Shown here in pieces: positions 1 to 10,120 of a stretch of 64,000 bases of DNA. The first letter of the stretch is position 1; every line of letters begins with the position of its first letter. The position numbers were made by a program, and so were the translations under genes. The notes beneath the pieces are model-generated. The model saw only the letters and a list, made by a program, of their open reading frames with translations, ran no database searches and had not been told where the DNA came from. Source of the stretch: Corynespora cassiicola (taxonomy: Eukaryota > Ascomycota > Dothideomycetes > Pleosporales > Corynesporascaceae); assembly GCA_022059125.1 (NCBI GenBank), contig JAEUWY010000005.1, positions 1,984,001 through 2,048,000 on the forward strand, read 5' to 3'.

Positions 1-1
1 T

Positions 2-205
2 GTCAACGAAGCCGGAGAGAAGATCGGAAACATTACTTCGGGATGCCCATCGCCGGCACTGAAGAAGAATATCGCCATGGGCTACATCAAGGATGGACTC
101 CATAAGAGCGGCACAGAAGTACAGGTAGTCGTCCGCGGCAAGAAGCGGAAGGCTACCGTCACTAAGATGCCCTTCATTCCTAGCAAATATTACAAGGCTC
201 CATAA
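2..205 (+). CDS. GCV1: Glycine cleavage system T protein (aminomethyltransferase), C-terminal end
   Basis: The window opens inside this gene; 67 residues and the stop remain. The T protein is the mitochondrial tetrahydrofolate-dependent aminomethyltransferase of glycine decarboxylation. The visible part is the C-terminal barrel domain: the run G-x-I-T-S-G-x-x-S-P near its start, then an N-I-A-M-G-Y strand, a hydrophilic V-x-V-R-G-K-K segment and a terminal M-P-F-I-P-S-K-Y-Y end, all typical of the family's last 70 residues. The reading frame starts at base 2 and ends with TAA at 203-205. The 5' part and any introns lie outside the window, so only family assignment is possible. Confidence 0.9.
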   Translation, partial: VNEAGEKIGNITSGCPSPALKKNIAMGYIKDGLHKSGTEVQVVVRGKKRKATVTKMPFIPSKYYKAP

Positions 206-1224
206 AAGCGCAGCAATCTAGGCGTTGGATATTTTCACAAATTAAGAAATAGCATTGGGAGGATCTTTCAACATTCCTCCAGAATTTTCGTTTTCATTTC
301 TATCTTCCCTTCAAGAGGTGATGTCAGGTACACATTCGTATATGCCCCCGAGCTACCCTCGTTTGTGGGCTCTCATTTGCAGGCCCCCATTCGCAAACCT
401 CCTATGACTTGTCGTGTGAGATTATGACTCGAACTGAAGTACTCCTAGACTGGAAAGATCGCCAAGTGCGTTGTATAGAGCCTCAGGGGCGGGATCGAGA
501 GTTCCACGGCTCATGATCCCAACGCTAAGATTTTGGGATAACCAAAAATTTGCCACGACAAGGGCTTTGCGAGCAAAATGTCAAGCCCAAGTATAAAGTG
601 GTGTATACGAAATGCGCTCACACGATCTCTAAGGATAGTAAATAGGGTAATTCCTGGGTCAAATTGGATACACTTGTCCTCCCTACGATTTTCTTATACA
701 AACTTCCAAGACACGGATGCAATATGGTCTATTTCACCCAAATATATATCTCTGCGCCTAGTCAAACTTGAAGGTAGACTTTATCTACCGTGCAAGTGTT
801 GGGAGACTTGGATTGTTTTTCAGACTCCAAACTATTAGTGCACACGAATGGTTCGGTCTGCGCAAGGTACGATGCTCCAAAAAATGAGCTCATACTTTAT
901 TACGACTCATAGAACCAATTTATTTGCCGCGCTGTGCCGCATACAGGTTTCCTTGTTGTCGACTTGTGCTACGTGACTGACCAGTTACAGCCCTAGCACA
1001 CATGAGCGAAACAACAATGCAAAAGTTCAAGCTGTTTGACTCATTAAGCAATGACTCTATAATGGAGATTATGAGCAATCCAAACTATAAAAGCTCCTCT
1101 GATTTCACTTTGATACGTAGACTTCCTCAGCCCTTCCTTGCAAAGGCATTCCGACGATTCAGACGACGAGCCCAGACACTATTTGTGCCCTCAATCTTCA
1201 GTGTAACTCATAACCATTCCAATA
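206..1224. other. Intergenic, no supported gene
   Basis: AT-rich spacer behind the T-protein gene. A 86-codon open frame at 578-838 and a 85-codon one at 1002-1259 show no domain, signal peptide or splice context. I see nothing else in it. Confidence 0.5.
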
Positions 1225-1853
1225 ATGAGCCACGAAACCAGAATGAGCTCCAAAGATAAACCCGAGACAGGATACGATGACCAAGCTACAATTGTGGCAA
1301 CGTTGCGAGAGCTATGCAATGATCTTCGCCAGATCAAGGACGTAAGTGTCCAAGCGAATGATAAAAAGGGGAATTCAAATCAGTTGGATGATTGGATCAC
1401 CAAAATTAAAGGCAAGTGGCAATCCTATGTCTTACAATCCAGCTTATTCAACTGACGACAACGTGCAACTTAACAGTTGAGATTGCCGTATTTCGAAAGC
1501 CGCCAGGCTCCCAAACTCATAGCGACCATATTTTTGGCTTCGATGTCTTTGTTGTATCTCCAAAATCGACACACCGTAAGAAAAATTGCGTTGAACACCA
1601 CGCATATGGTGTACAGTATCTCGATGAAAATCATGTAGAATGGCAGATACTTACACATTCAATTAGTAGGACGAGTGTTGAGAAGGCTGTTGGGTATTTG
1701 TACCGTCATGTTCATGAACGTTTTGTTTATGTGTTAGAGTGTCGCTGGAGGGAACTCAAGAAGAGAGAAAAAATTGAGCGGGGGGAGGAGAGCGATGATG
1801 ATGAGAACGATGATGAGGAGGAGAGCGATGATGAGGAGGAGAGCGATGATTAG
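1225..1853 (+). CDS. Hypothetical protein with an acidic repeat tail, two exons
   Basis: Not recognised. Two open frames join by one of two introns. Model A uses a GC-AG intron, 1412-1476, with a perfect AG|GCAAGT donor, a CTGAC branch site and CAG acceptor; it joins codon phase 1 to 2 in frame. Model B uses GTAAGT at 1342 and the acceptor at 1442, phase 0, also in frame but with a poorer branch site. The encoded protein is about 180-190 residues: a polar N-terminal third, a globular middle rich in aromatic and basic residues, and a C-terminal tail of repeated E-E-E-S-D-D units from about 1785 to 1850. No signal peptide. The clean in-frame splice argues for a gene, but no family supports it. 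Confidence 0.4.
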
Positions 1854-3087
1854 GAAAGCGGACTGGAGGACAAGAGTGAGCGGGAGGCGGTAAAGCATTG
1901 AAAACACGGTTAAACTAGATACTTTTAAAGAAAATGATGTCTGATATTATTTCTTGTTATACTAATATACCTTAATTTTTACGATTGTACTGTTATAAAA
2001 GCAGGTGAACAGAAGCTGGAGAAAGAGAGTCTGATATTCCGTATGTGATGAATACACGTTACATTCCTACGGTAGAGACCTGTTTGCTAGAACGGCTAGC
2101 AGCAGATAGGTTTTGCTGTTTCAGCGGTGTCTTAAGGTCTTGTTCTAAGATATAGATCTGAGAGATTGTAGCGTATTATATCACACGATGTTAGTTAATG
2201 TGTCTATATAGTGGGCTCCTTCAACATGGAATTAACCACGACCTTCCAGTATGTGATCTCCACCTCACCGAGTGACACAATTTCGCCGTCTTTCATAGTA
2301 CGAGATTGCTCCTTGATCCTCTCTTTCTTGAGGCAATTCTGAGCCCAATGAAGCCCTTCAACGGGATTCTGCACGCGCAAGTCAGAACCGATGAGAGGAG
2401 GCACACCTTGCGATATGGATTCGTGAGTAATATTATCCGTGATGCGCCCATTCTCGCCACGGGCCCAGCTGTAGCGATCCATGTCTTTTAGCAGCTATCT
2501 GAAATAAATGGCGGCCCATCTTGCGACCTCATAGAGTAGGTGGTCTTTGCTCATTAATTGTTCTTGAGATTTATTCGCCGAACTGCCATGAATCTAGGGT
2601 AATGTACCACAACCTGGAATAAGGTTAGCTTGAGTCAGCCTGGGATTCAACTCGGGGGTCTTACAACTGCGCGTATTCTCTACCGAGCAACTGCAGCTCC
2701 CTCATTGATTTTAACATCTCAGATGCAGTGGCTCGCATAATTGACAAGTTCATGTTCGCTGCTAGATTAGTTTAATGCTCCAACAGCATACCACGAAGCC
2801 TAATCCCGGCGAATATAGCTTCTTTTACCTAGGCTTCGGCCGAGCCACGACACTCGATGTATCGAGGACAGTTCTTTGATCTTCTCTTCCTTGCTCTTGT
2901 ACATGGCATCTCGTACGTAGGAGATGGTGAGTTCCTCTACTTCAGCAATGTATTTGGTAGCAGGGGACGCTTTGGCCTAGAGGCTAATGTTGTAGGCCAA
3001 TTCGACGTCAGGTAGACTGAGTGATCGATTAGACTCTCATACTTGAAGACTTAATGCCTTTTTGAGTTTATTTGCTGAGTAGCTATC
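1854..3087. other. Intergenic, one unexplained open frame
   Basis: About 1.2 kb between the acidic hypothetical gene and the CE15 gene. The only frame with protein-like composition is on the minus strand, 2204-2482 (92 codons). Upstream of its first ATG (at 2482) stands an acceptor-like TTTCAGATAG, so it could be the last exon of a decayed gene. No family is recognised. Confidence 0.35.
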
Positions 3088-4269
3088 TCAATTTAAAACC
3101 GGCGTAGTCCAATTCCACCTATCTGTCGTGTTGGCCTTAGTACTCCTCCAAATCTGTGTCTCATTGCTCGCCTCTAAAAGAAACTTGCGCATAAATGCCT
3201 CCACAGCATCCTGATCCTCTTCCAAGAGTCTGCACACCGAATGACCCTCATGCAGCATGCTAAAACCAATGTTTTCTTGAACACCCAGTGCCTTGAACAC
3301 TTCTCGGCCTGCATTCGCGCATACATTCGAGGCCACAGGCTGTAAATATGGTAGATCCTTCTCCAATACAAGGAGACCCCGCGGCGCGTGTAATGCGAGC
3401 AGTTCGTGGTGATCAAACGGCAATCGAGTGAAGCTCCCCCCAAAAGTTGGACCAAAGGAATCTCGAAAATATGGAGCCTCATCCCATATCTCTGGAAGTC
3501 CGGCATCAAGGCATTGTGTCGTCTTGTCACACCAATGCTTGTCGCCTCCGAGTCGCCAACAAGCCGGGCCTCCGACACCGGCATCCTGGGTGATGGTGAG
3601 CGCGATGCGCTCATCGAAGGCACCAACGATAAGTGCACTTTTCCCATACTGCGAGCAACCCATCACCCCGATACGTTTTGTGTCGATTCCAGTTATGCTA
3701 GAGTTTAAGGCGACGAGTGCATCAATAATGCGGGAGATGCCCCACGCATGGGCTGTGAGAGATCCGGCAGAATGATCGGAACCGTATATGTCGTAAAACT
3801 TGCCTCTAGCTCGACTTCCATGACTTAAAGAAGCAATTTCTTCACTGGCATAGGTGATGGTTGCAATGTCGCCGGCTAGTGGCACAGTAGGTGTATGATA
3901 GGTGATGAGGGCTGGAAAGGGGCCGTCGGCGACCGTTTTATTCGACGGTAGTGTGATTGTTACATTGAAGGACACCCTCTTAGAATTCTCTGCCATCGCA
4001 ATGGTGAGAACTTTATCGACTAAATAGGCGGCGACCATAAATGGACGGCGTGGCAACCAGCCAAACTCGTGCTCTTGGAGCAGCGAGACTAATTGCGCCC
4101 GCCGGCATGTCCAGTCCGCTTTGGTGGCGACATGGCCTCCGGACGCATATCGAAATGGGTCTGGTAGGCTTGGACTGTTTGAGAGTGTAATGTTCGTGGA
4201 GTAGTCGGGACACGCGGCCCTCGCTATGCCCAACAGGAGTGTGCCGACACAAGTCGCAAGGAGTAGCAT
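3088..4269 (-). CDS. Secreted 4-O-methyl-glucuronoyl methylesterase (CE15)
   Basis: Single-exon gene of 393 residues. Glucuronoyl esterases cut the ester between glucuronic acid on xylan and lignin alcohols, outside the cell. A signal peptide covers about residues 1-18. The family signature G-V-M-G-C-S-Q-Y-G-K (nucleophile Ser206) is present, followed by the G-x-G-G-x-A-C-W block, a D-H-H-E-L-L-A strand region, and H343 in the H-E-G-H-S-V-C motif as catalytic base. Length fits the catalytic domain without a cellulose-binding module. The acid that normally follows the serine by 23 residues, Glu in characterised fungal enzymes, is Asp229 here. Several N-x-S/T sites are visible. It suggests plant cell wall breakdown. 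ORC6 lies 280 bp upstream on the same strand. Confidence 0.88.
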   Translation of the reverse strand: MLLLATCVGTLLLGIARAACPDYSTNITLSNSPSLPDPFRYASGGHVATKADWTCRRAQLVSLLQEHEFGWLPRRPFMVAAYLVDKVLTIAMAENSKRVSFNVTITLPSNKTVADGPFPALITYHTPTVPLAGDIATITYASEEIASLSHGSRARGKFYDIYGSDHSAGSLTAHAWGISRIIDALVALNSSITGIDTKRIGVMGCSQYGKSALIVGAFDERIALTITQDAGVGGPACWRLGGDKHWCDKTTQCLDAGLPEIWDEAPYFRDSFGPTFGGSFTRLPFDHHELLALHAPRGLLVLEKDLPYLQPVASNVCANAGREVFKALGVQENIGFSMLHEGHSVCRLLEEDQDAVEAFMRKFLLEASNETQIWRSTKANTTDRWNWTTPVLN

Positions 4270-4548
4270 AGTGCTTTCTTGTCCATTCTCTCTCGTCGGA
4301 GATGGACTCTATAACTTATGGCATTCGGTTCAACGTTCCGGACGCTGGCGGGTGGAATGGTAAAACAGGTACTTTATCCGAGTGGATGAGCTTGTGCTAT
4401 TAGTAGAAACATGCAGAGAGGAATGTAATATCACAGACACGACTTTACTCTATTCCCCTTGGCATACAGGTCTGGAATCTTGGTAGTGGACAAGATATCT
4501 TTTAGACAACGTCGAGAATGATTAGGCCCGTTGTATCAAGGCCGTGCG

Positions 4549-5687
4549 TTACGAGGCCTCGATTTCTCGTATGCGTGCGATGACTTTAGCCTTCCACGAT
4601 TCATAGTCTGCGCGCTGCTGCTCTCCAAGGTAATCGGTTGCATCCTGTATCATGGTTCCCAGGCCAATATAGTCGCTACGTCCACGCCTCAGGTTCGGGT
4701 TCTGCTCACCACTGGGGGTGCCATTGGTGATTTCGACCCCCTCCATTTCATCTGCGGCATCAGGAACGACATTCGATAACCACTCCATCTGTAGCCACCC
4801 TTCTTCCTTAGCCATGGGCATCAAACCTTGTATCTCATTGGTGAGGACGGTCTCGTTGATGCCTTTTCCCACAGGCGACTTCAGCAGAGTGGAAATGGCC
4901 TTATCCTGCCATTCCACAAATTCTGTAGGTGTGATATCGCGGTCCATCATCCTGATGAGCACATAGAAGAACAGTGTAGCTATTAAGCCCAGAACTCGAG
5001 AGTCAGACAGCGGTGGGTTAGGCGGTTGATTCGCAGCGTCCATACGCCGCGACCGCTTGCTGGGGGTGTCGGGTGGGGCAGCAGCAGCAGCTGACATGCG
5101 CGCGAGAAGAGGCAAGATGATCTCGACACCCGTGTACACATGTGGTGCAGTTTTGGGGCATTCGAAGACCTTAACGAGAGCGCGAATGGTTGGCATGACC
5201 CACTCAGGCGTGTCCACAGCGCCTTCATCTTTCCTCGTACTGCGCGGTGTTTTTCTCCCGCTTAGGGGTGTTTTCGGGGTTGTACGTGCGGATGTCGGGG
5301 CTGACGGCCTTTGCTTGCGAGGCGTTTCGGGGTCCCGTGCAGGGGCGGGAGGAGGGAGAGCGCTCTGGAGGTATGTGAACAGTTTCTTGTATATCCGTGG
5401 CGGACATGGCGGACGCGACGCGATGGCGGGCAGATTGAGTCGCTTTTTCAACCTGTATGCACATCAGCAAACAGTAGAGCGTAAGTATGGTGATTGAGCT
5501 ACCTTTCGCAGGCCAGCTCAGCGCAGGCATAAGGCCGTGCAATCTCTTCGTCCGGTTTAAGGGAGTGGGCGACACTGCGGGAGCGGGCAAGAAGCGACAC
5601 GGCAAGATCAACAAGCTCCGGGGGCAAAGGACCATTGAGTGTAGGGACGAGCCCTGTGAGCGCCTGTTCAATTGACGCACGACTCAT
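4549..5687 (-). CDS. ORC6: Origin recognition complex subunit 6
   Basis: Two exons, 5687-5503 and 5452-4549, with a 50-nt intron (GTAGCT...ACAG) giving 362 residues. ORC6 is the smallest subunit of the hexamer that marks replication origins and loads MCM in the nucleus. The first exon gives the N-terminal helical domain beginning M-S-R-A-S-I-E-Q and containing G-P-L-P-P-E-L-V-D-L-A. The junction restores the family motif R-L-K-K-R-L-N-L-P followed by R-P-P-C-P-P-R-I-Y-K-K-L. A basic Ser/Thr-Pro-rich linker at about residues 95-135 holds likely CDK sites, and a second helical domain includes a hydrophobic helix near 214-231. The start was chosen because M-S-R-x-S-x-E-Q-A is the conserved beginning; the frame is open further upstream. 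Confidence 0.9.
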
Positions 5688-6743
5688 CCTTGTAGTTGGC
5701 TGGGGACTTAAGTCGACAAAGTCGTTCCAAGTTTGCTCATGCTCATCTGCCAGAGGCTGGCATGAGAGCAATATACACGTGATAGCGCGACACGAGCTAA
5801 GCCTAGATTGGGATAAACAGCTAGTCCAGCCGAACGCGTCCACGGATCCACTTCTTGAGTTCGCCTTCACCACCAGGGTGATCAAGTACCTTTCTTGAGA
5901 TCTCGGGGACGTTCCAGTTCTTTACTTGAGGATTCGCGAATGGACTATAGCTCGTTTGGATTGGGATTATGGATTCTCATGCCCTCTACTATGATTCTCA
6001 CGTCAAACGTCCATTCGCAGCAGATCGCCATGGGAAGTCAAGCGGGATTGCATCGACGTAGACACATATTCTAATGGACCTTGTGGTAAACTTGTACGAA
6101 GTTAGAAGCCACCATGGACATGGAATCAGCGTGTACATGCAATAAAAGGAGATGAAAATAAGGGGAGAGGAGGCAGAGGCAGCATGGTGGGTGATGCAGC
6201 TCAGGGGTATCACGTGTAACCTCTTTACCGCAGGTACGTGGCATCCGGGTGGGACAGTGCAAAGTATCCTGGGCGAACCGGTGCCCAACTCGGTCTATGG
6301 CAAGCCTAGAATAAGAGTCCTGTCTGAATCACATGAGGCGATCGTGACACCATCTCTTGGGCGCATAAGGACCAGGCTAGGAGTGAGTACCTAGAAAGTA
6401 TCCAGGGCCAGGTATCAAATGAGAGGTATCAATATAAGATGTGGCGGGCGTGCAAGTGGGCTGTGTTTCCAAGCGGGGTGAAATTTGGGAACCTTTGACT
6501 TGTGAATCCCGACGTCACTTGCTTACTCGCGGCTTTGTCTGCGTACCGTGCGGGAGGCACAGGAGCGGCGAAGCAGCGTTTGATATTAATACAAAAGGCC
6601 CGTTCTTTGTGCTACCGCCGTTCATGGACCCTGGCCGCTCGGTATCTCCAACTTTTATATCTTGGACCCGATCCCACAAACCAGCTTCCCCACCGCATCC
6701 CCCACTTCTACCTATTGTATCGCTCTCTGACTAGTACCACACC
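5688..6743. other. Intergenic; start of the accessory block
   Basis: About 1 kb between divergent ORC6 and the first small secreted protein gene. Only short frames of random composition are seen. Confidence 0.5.
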
Positions 6744-7298
6744 ATGTACGCAGTCCCTCGTCTCCTAGCCAGTCTTCTGTGTGCTATTTTGGTGCAAACC
6801 TCGGCCGTAACCGACCCGGCTCCCTCCACCCCGGCGCTGAGCTCCAACGAAACAGTAGACCTCGATCAGCGTCAGATCTTTCGTTCTTGTGGCACCATGG
6901 AAGTGCGAGATCACCACAATAAGGACCAAAAGGTGGCCAACTGGAACGGCGATTTATATCAGGCCGGCGTATGCGACACCATCGGGCAATATGGTGATAC
7001 ATGCTACAAGGCAGCGTCCTACGTCATGCCACCTCCCAAGGAAGGCGAAAGAGGTTGTTGGTGCATGTGGTATATGTGAGTATCGGCTGACAAACAGCCG
7101 TGGAATGCGCGGAATTGACAAAGAACGGACAGGACCAGAGCTGATTGCGAAGACCCGAATGTGCCAGCCATGCAATATGCCAAGAGTTCGAAGAAGTCGC
7201 ATGGACCTCTAAAGCCATATTGGCCCTATTACTACATGTGCGATGATCACAAGACAGATAGACCCAGGTGCGTTCTTCCCCATCCGCTCTACTACTAG
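6744..7298 (+). CDS. Small secreted cysteine-rich protein, family member 1
   Basis: Two-exon model: 6744-7075 and 7133-7298, 57-nt intron GTGAGT...ACAG, phase 2; 165 residues. A signal peptide covers about residues 1-21. The mature part has S-C-G, two middle Cys, and the family motif C-W-C-M-W-Y just before the intron. Exon 2, read in the frame fixed by the splice, is open for 55 codons and supplies A-D-C, a H-G-P-L element and the closing W-P-Y-Y-Y-M-C, matching the pattern of the other copies. It has eight mature cysteines against six or seven in its relatives, so an extra disulfide is likely. The last 15 codons (after a possible GTGCGT donor at 7267) could be intron instead. Role unknown; secreted effector or antimicrobial protein is inferred from size, signal and Cys content. 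Confidence 0.65.
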
Positions 7299-7719
7299 TC
7301 TTGATTGTTTGATAGGTCGATCATCGGATACCGGGAATCGAGAGTTTGTAAAGGAGAAAATGGTGGATGGTGATGTTGGGCGAATGCCGGTGGACCAAGT
7401 TTCTCAAGGATTGAGCTGGGCATGACGAAACAGGTCATTTACTATGAAGACAATGACTGCAATGTTTACCTTGAACCGTTTACTCCCGTCTATCTGCTAT
7501 TCTCTACCGAAATCTGAAGCGCTGGAAACGGCAGGCACTCCAGGCCTCCAAGGCTCCCGGGCTCTTTCAAGATTCACACGGGCCCGGAGTAGATGGGCCA
7601 ATGTTGGAAATGCCCTCACCTTCTTTTACAGAATCCACCCCTGATATGCTCTAGTCCGGCCTCCCCATTGCTCCTTCCACCACCATACCCCTACAAGCCC
7701 TAACCTGCGTTCTATCAAC
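7299..7719. other. Spacer between two family copies
   Basis: 421 bp. No gene seen; short frames only. It holds the presumed promoter of the copy starting at 7720. Confidence 0.5.
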
Positions 7720-8221
7720 ATGCATCCCCTGGCTTCAATTGCATGGCTGTTGCTCTCGCTCCTTGCCATGTCATCCCCCATCTATGACAACATCACCCCT
7801 GAGGTCAACACTACGGCTCAGGTGAGCACCATCACTGACGTCGACACCGACCCCCAGATGGCCGTTCAGCAGTGGAGGACGTGCGGCGATATCTGGCTCA
7901 ACGATCCCATTCCCGGTATTTCGCAGTCGCGTTCCGCACACATCCGCGATACCATCACCTGCCGCCATGTAGACGAGGGCCGTTCTGGTTCTGATAGAAA
8001 GACGGCAAACAGCGTCGACGTCTTTCACTACTGCAACTGCAACTTTTACATGCAAGTCAGCCCGACCTTCAGCATCGGCCAAGCCCCTGACCGCAGACAG
8101 AAATGAGGACATGTGCCGCCAGCATAAAAGCACATGGCAGGGTGTTCAAGGCGAGCTTTCCTTTCACAGTATTCCTCATCTCAGGCGCGAAGCAGAGTAC
8201 TACCGATGCTGGGTCCTGTGA
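7720..8221 (+). CDS. Small secreted cysteine-rich protein, family member 2
   Basis: Two exons, 7720-8051 and 8101-8221; 150 residues. Signal peptide about 1-18, then a Thr/Asp-rich spacer with N-x-T sites. Cysteines: T-C-G, T-C-R, the C-N-C-N-F-Y motif, then in exon 2 D-M-C and Y-Y-R-C close to the stop, six in all. The intron sits exactly where the relatives have theirs (phase 2 after F-Y), but its donor is GC: AT|GCAAGT, 49 nt, branch CTGAC, acceptor GACAG. Without splicing the frame runs only 18 more codons to a stop and loses the last two cysteines, so the GC-AG reading is preferred. Exon 2 is 121 nt, the same length as in the copy at 19060. Function unknown; apoplastic effector is the leading guess. 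Confidence 0.68.
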
Positions 8222-8684
8222 AGACACGCCAAGGATCAAAGTCTCGTAATGTACCCGGGCACTGCCACTTGGTAGATCAGGAAGAGTCCGTGTGATCTGA
8301 GCGATCTCGCCTTGCTAACACCATGGATAAAGACAGGCCTTTGGGTTGTAGAAGGATAGATAGGCCTCGGCGGCACGAGCTAGACACGATACCTTTTCTA
8401 TACTTTAGACTTCTTCCCATGTCTTCCCATGAGACCACGCGTGACGCGTTGCCTTGTCTTGGGTCGCGCCTTCTCCAGCTCTGCGCAGCATCAGGTCACG
8501 CCACGCCAGGTCGTAACGCGACCTCTGTGATGGCTGCCATCCAGACATCAGACCGCTGTCCTCGTTGCACCTTCAAGATCCCCTGGCCCCGGCCAATCTT
8601 CTAGCATACAATGCGGCCTTCCGACTTCTCTTCCTTATACGAGTCACAGGTGTGCATTCTTGCCTAAAACTGCAAGTGCTCGCC
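8222..8684. other. Spacer, no supported gene
   Basis: Between the convergent ends of secreted protein 2 and the rhodopsin-domain gene. Open frames here (8323-8604 and overlapping) lack signals or domains. Confidence 0.5.
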
Positions 8685-10120
8685 TCAACCTCCCTGGTCG
8701 GCACCCGGGGTAATTTCCTCGGCCTCATGTCGCATTCTCTCCCGATCCAGTACCCTGGCTGGCCTCGAGCTCTGGGATACACTCCCCGTACCTGTAATCG
8801 TTCGCGTCGTGTGCAGCGTCGCATTCTTCTCCAGATCAGGTTCCACCTCCACCCTCGTGCTCTGGATAGCCGACTGCCCGTGCGCCAGCGTCACAATTGC
8901 GCTCCGACCGAAGCTTCGCAGCGAGTCGATGAAACCCTCTCTCCTCCCCATGTTCGATCGCAACGCTCTCGCCGGTGGGGTGATGACCTCGTAATCCGGA
9001 TCTTCGAATGTGCGCTGGGTCGAGCCTTGTTCGGCGGCGAATTTTTGGATCGTGGAGACACCTGCCGATGTCGATTGAAGGGGGTGGTGCTTGCTGAAAT
9101 GACGACGGATCTGATGAAGGGAAGGGAACAGGTAAAGATTGCGATGGCGGGGATTGCGGGCTTGCTCTGCGAGGGCTGCTTGCGACATCCAAAAGGACTT
9201 TCGGAGAACTGACCACGATATCAACAACAAGCCTTGCCACGACAATGTCAGGGCGAATGGAAAACTTACTGGGACGAAGGCTTGCTGAGTTGACAGCGAC
9301 GAGAGCTATGGCCAACTCTCGAGCTCCCCATCGGGCAATGATGCGGACTGTTATGTTTGGGACAACGGTCAAAGAAACCCGAATGATGCACGCAGACATG
9401 ACGAATATACCCGAAGCAAGCAATATGAAAACTCCTACCCGTCGATACAATGGTACTCTAAGTGTCCAGAGTAGTGGAACCGGTATAGTGAGCAAGAGTG
9501 CGTCGCTGGATGCATTGAAGCAACTGAGGACGATGAAGAAGGTCAATGATGCCGTACATGTTTCCTCTGGAAGCGGTCGGACTTCAAATCTCCTTTCGTA
9601 CGGCAGGCACATCAGACTGAGCTGCAGGGTCGTTGAGATGAATCCAACGATGCATACCATGATCGTGAAGTTAAGGAGCTGCTTCTGCCAGTCCCCAAAC
9701 GCCAGCCGCCGATAGAGAATGATGACGATGGCCTTGAGGCTGAAAATCATTACAATGCTAAGACATGTCAGACCCGGAACTCTTCGTTTTGTCCTAGACA
9801 TTCTATACTTACTACGCGTACAGTGTGATTATATACAACTTGCTCCCAAAGGATATCCCCTCCACCTGATGCTCGGTGAGCCCCCATACCTCTGTCGCCG
9901 AATAGTCGATGTTCGTGCCAATGAAATACGTAATGTGTATACCGACGATGATGATGGTCCAGCACAAGACCGAGAGGAAAGCGAATCCGTCATCGATTTG
10001 CAAGCCACGGATGCCGACCGTCCGAATCCGCACTGCGAAGCGCAACACCACCCACAAAACGCCGACCGAGAACAAGGCCCAGATTTCAGGCAGAAACCGT
10101 CCATCTTTCGCTAGCGCCAT
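8685..10120 (-). CDS. Integral membrane protein with fungal rhodopsin (SAT4) domain
   Basis: Three exons: 10120-9813, 9757-9270, 9208-8685, 439 residues. Both introns (55 and 61 nt) have GTAAGT donors and CTGAC branch sites and keep frame (phases 2 and 1). The first 265 or so residues hold seven hydrophobic helices typical of the SAT4/PTH11-like family, with the conserved I-D-D after the second helix, the T-S/A-C loop and the helix-7 A-L/S-L-R-P ending, followed directly by the cytosolic R-K-S-F-W tail of about 170 polar residues. Members are linked to surface sensing and to secondary-metabolite clusters, but biochemical roles are mostly unknown. It runs towards secreted protein 2. A second gene of this type lies at 28485. 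Confidence 0.82.

Noticed and set aside
5017..5451. Additional genes opposite ORC6
   Set aside because: All frames on the plus strand there are shadows of the Pro/Ser-rich ORC6 linker.
9245..9715. 156-codon plus-strand frame
   Set aside because: It is the antisense shadow of exon 2 of the rhodopsin-domain gene.
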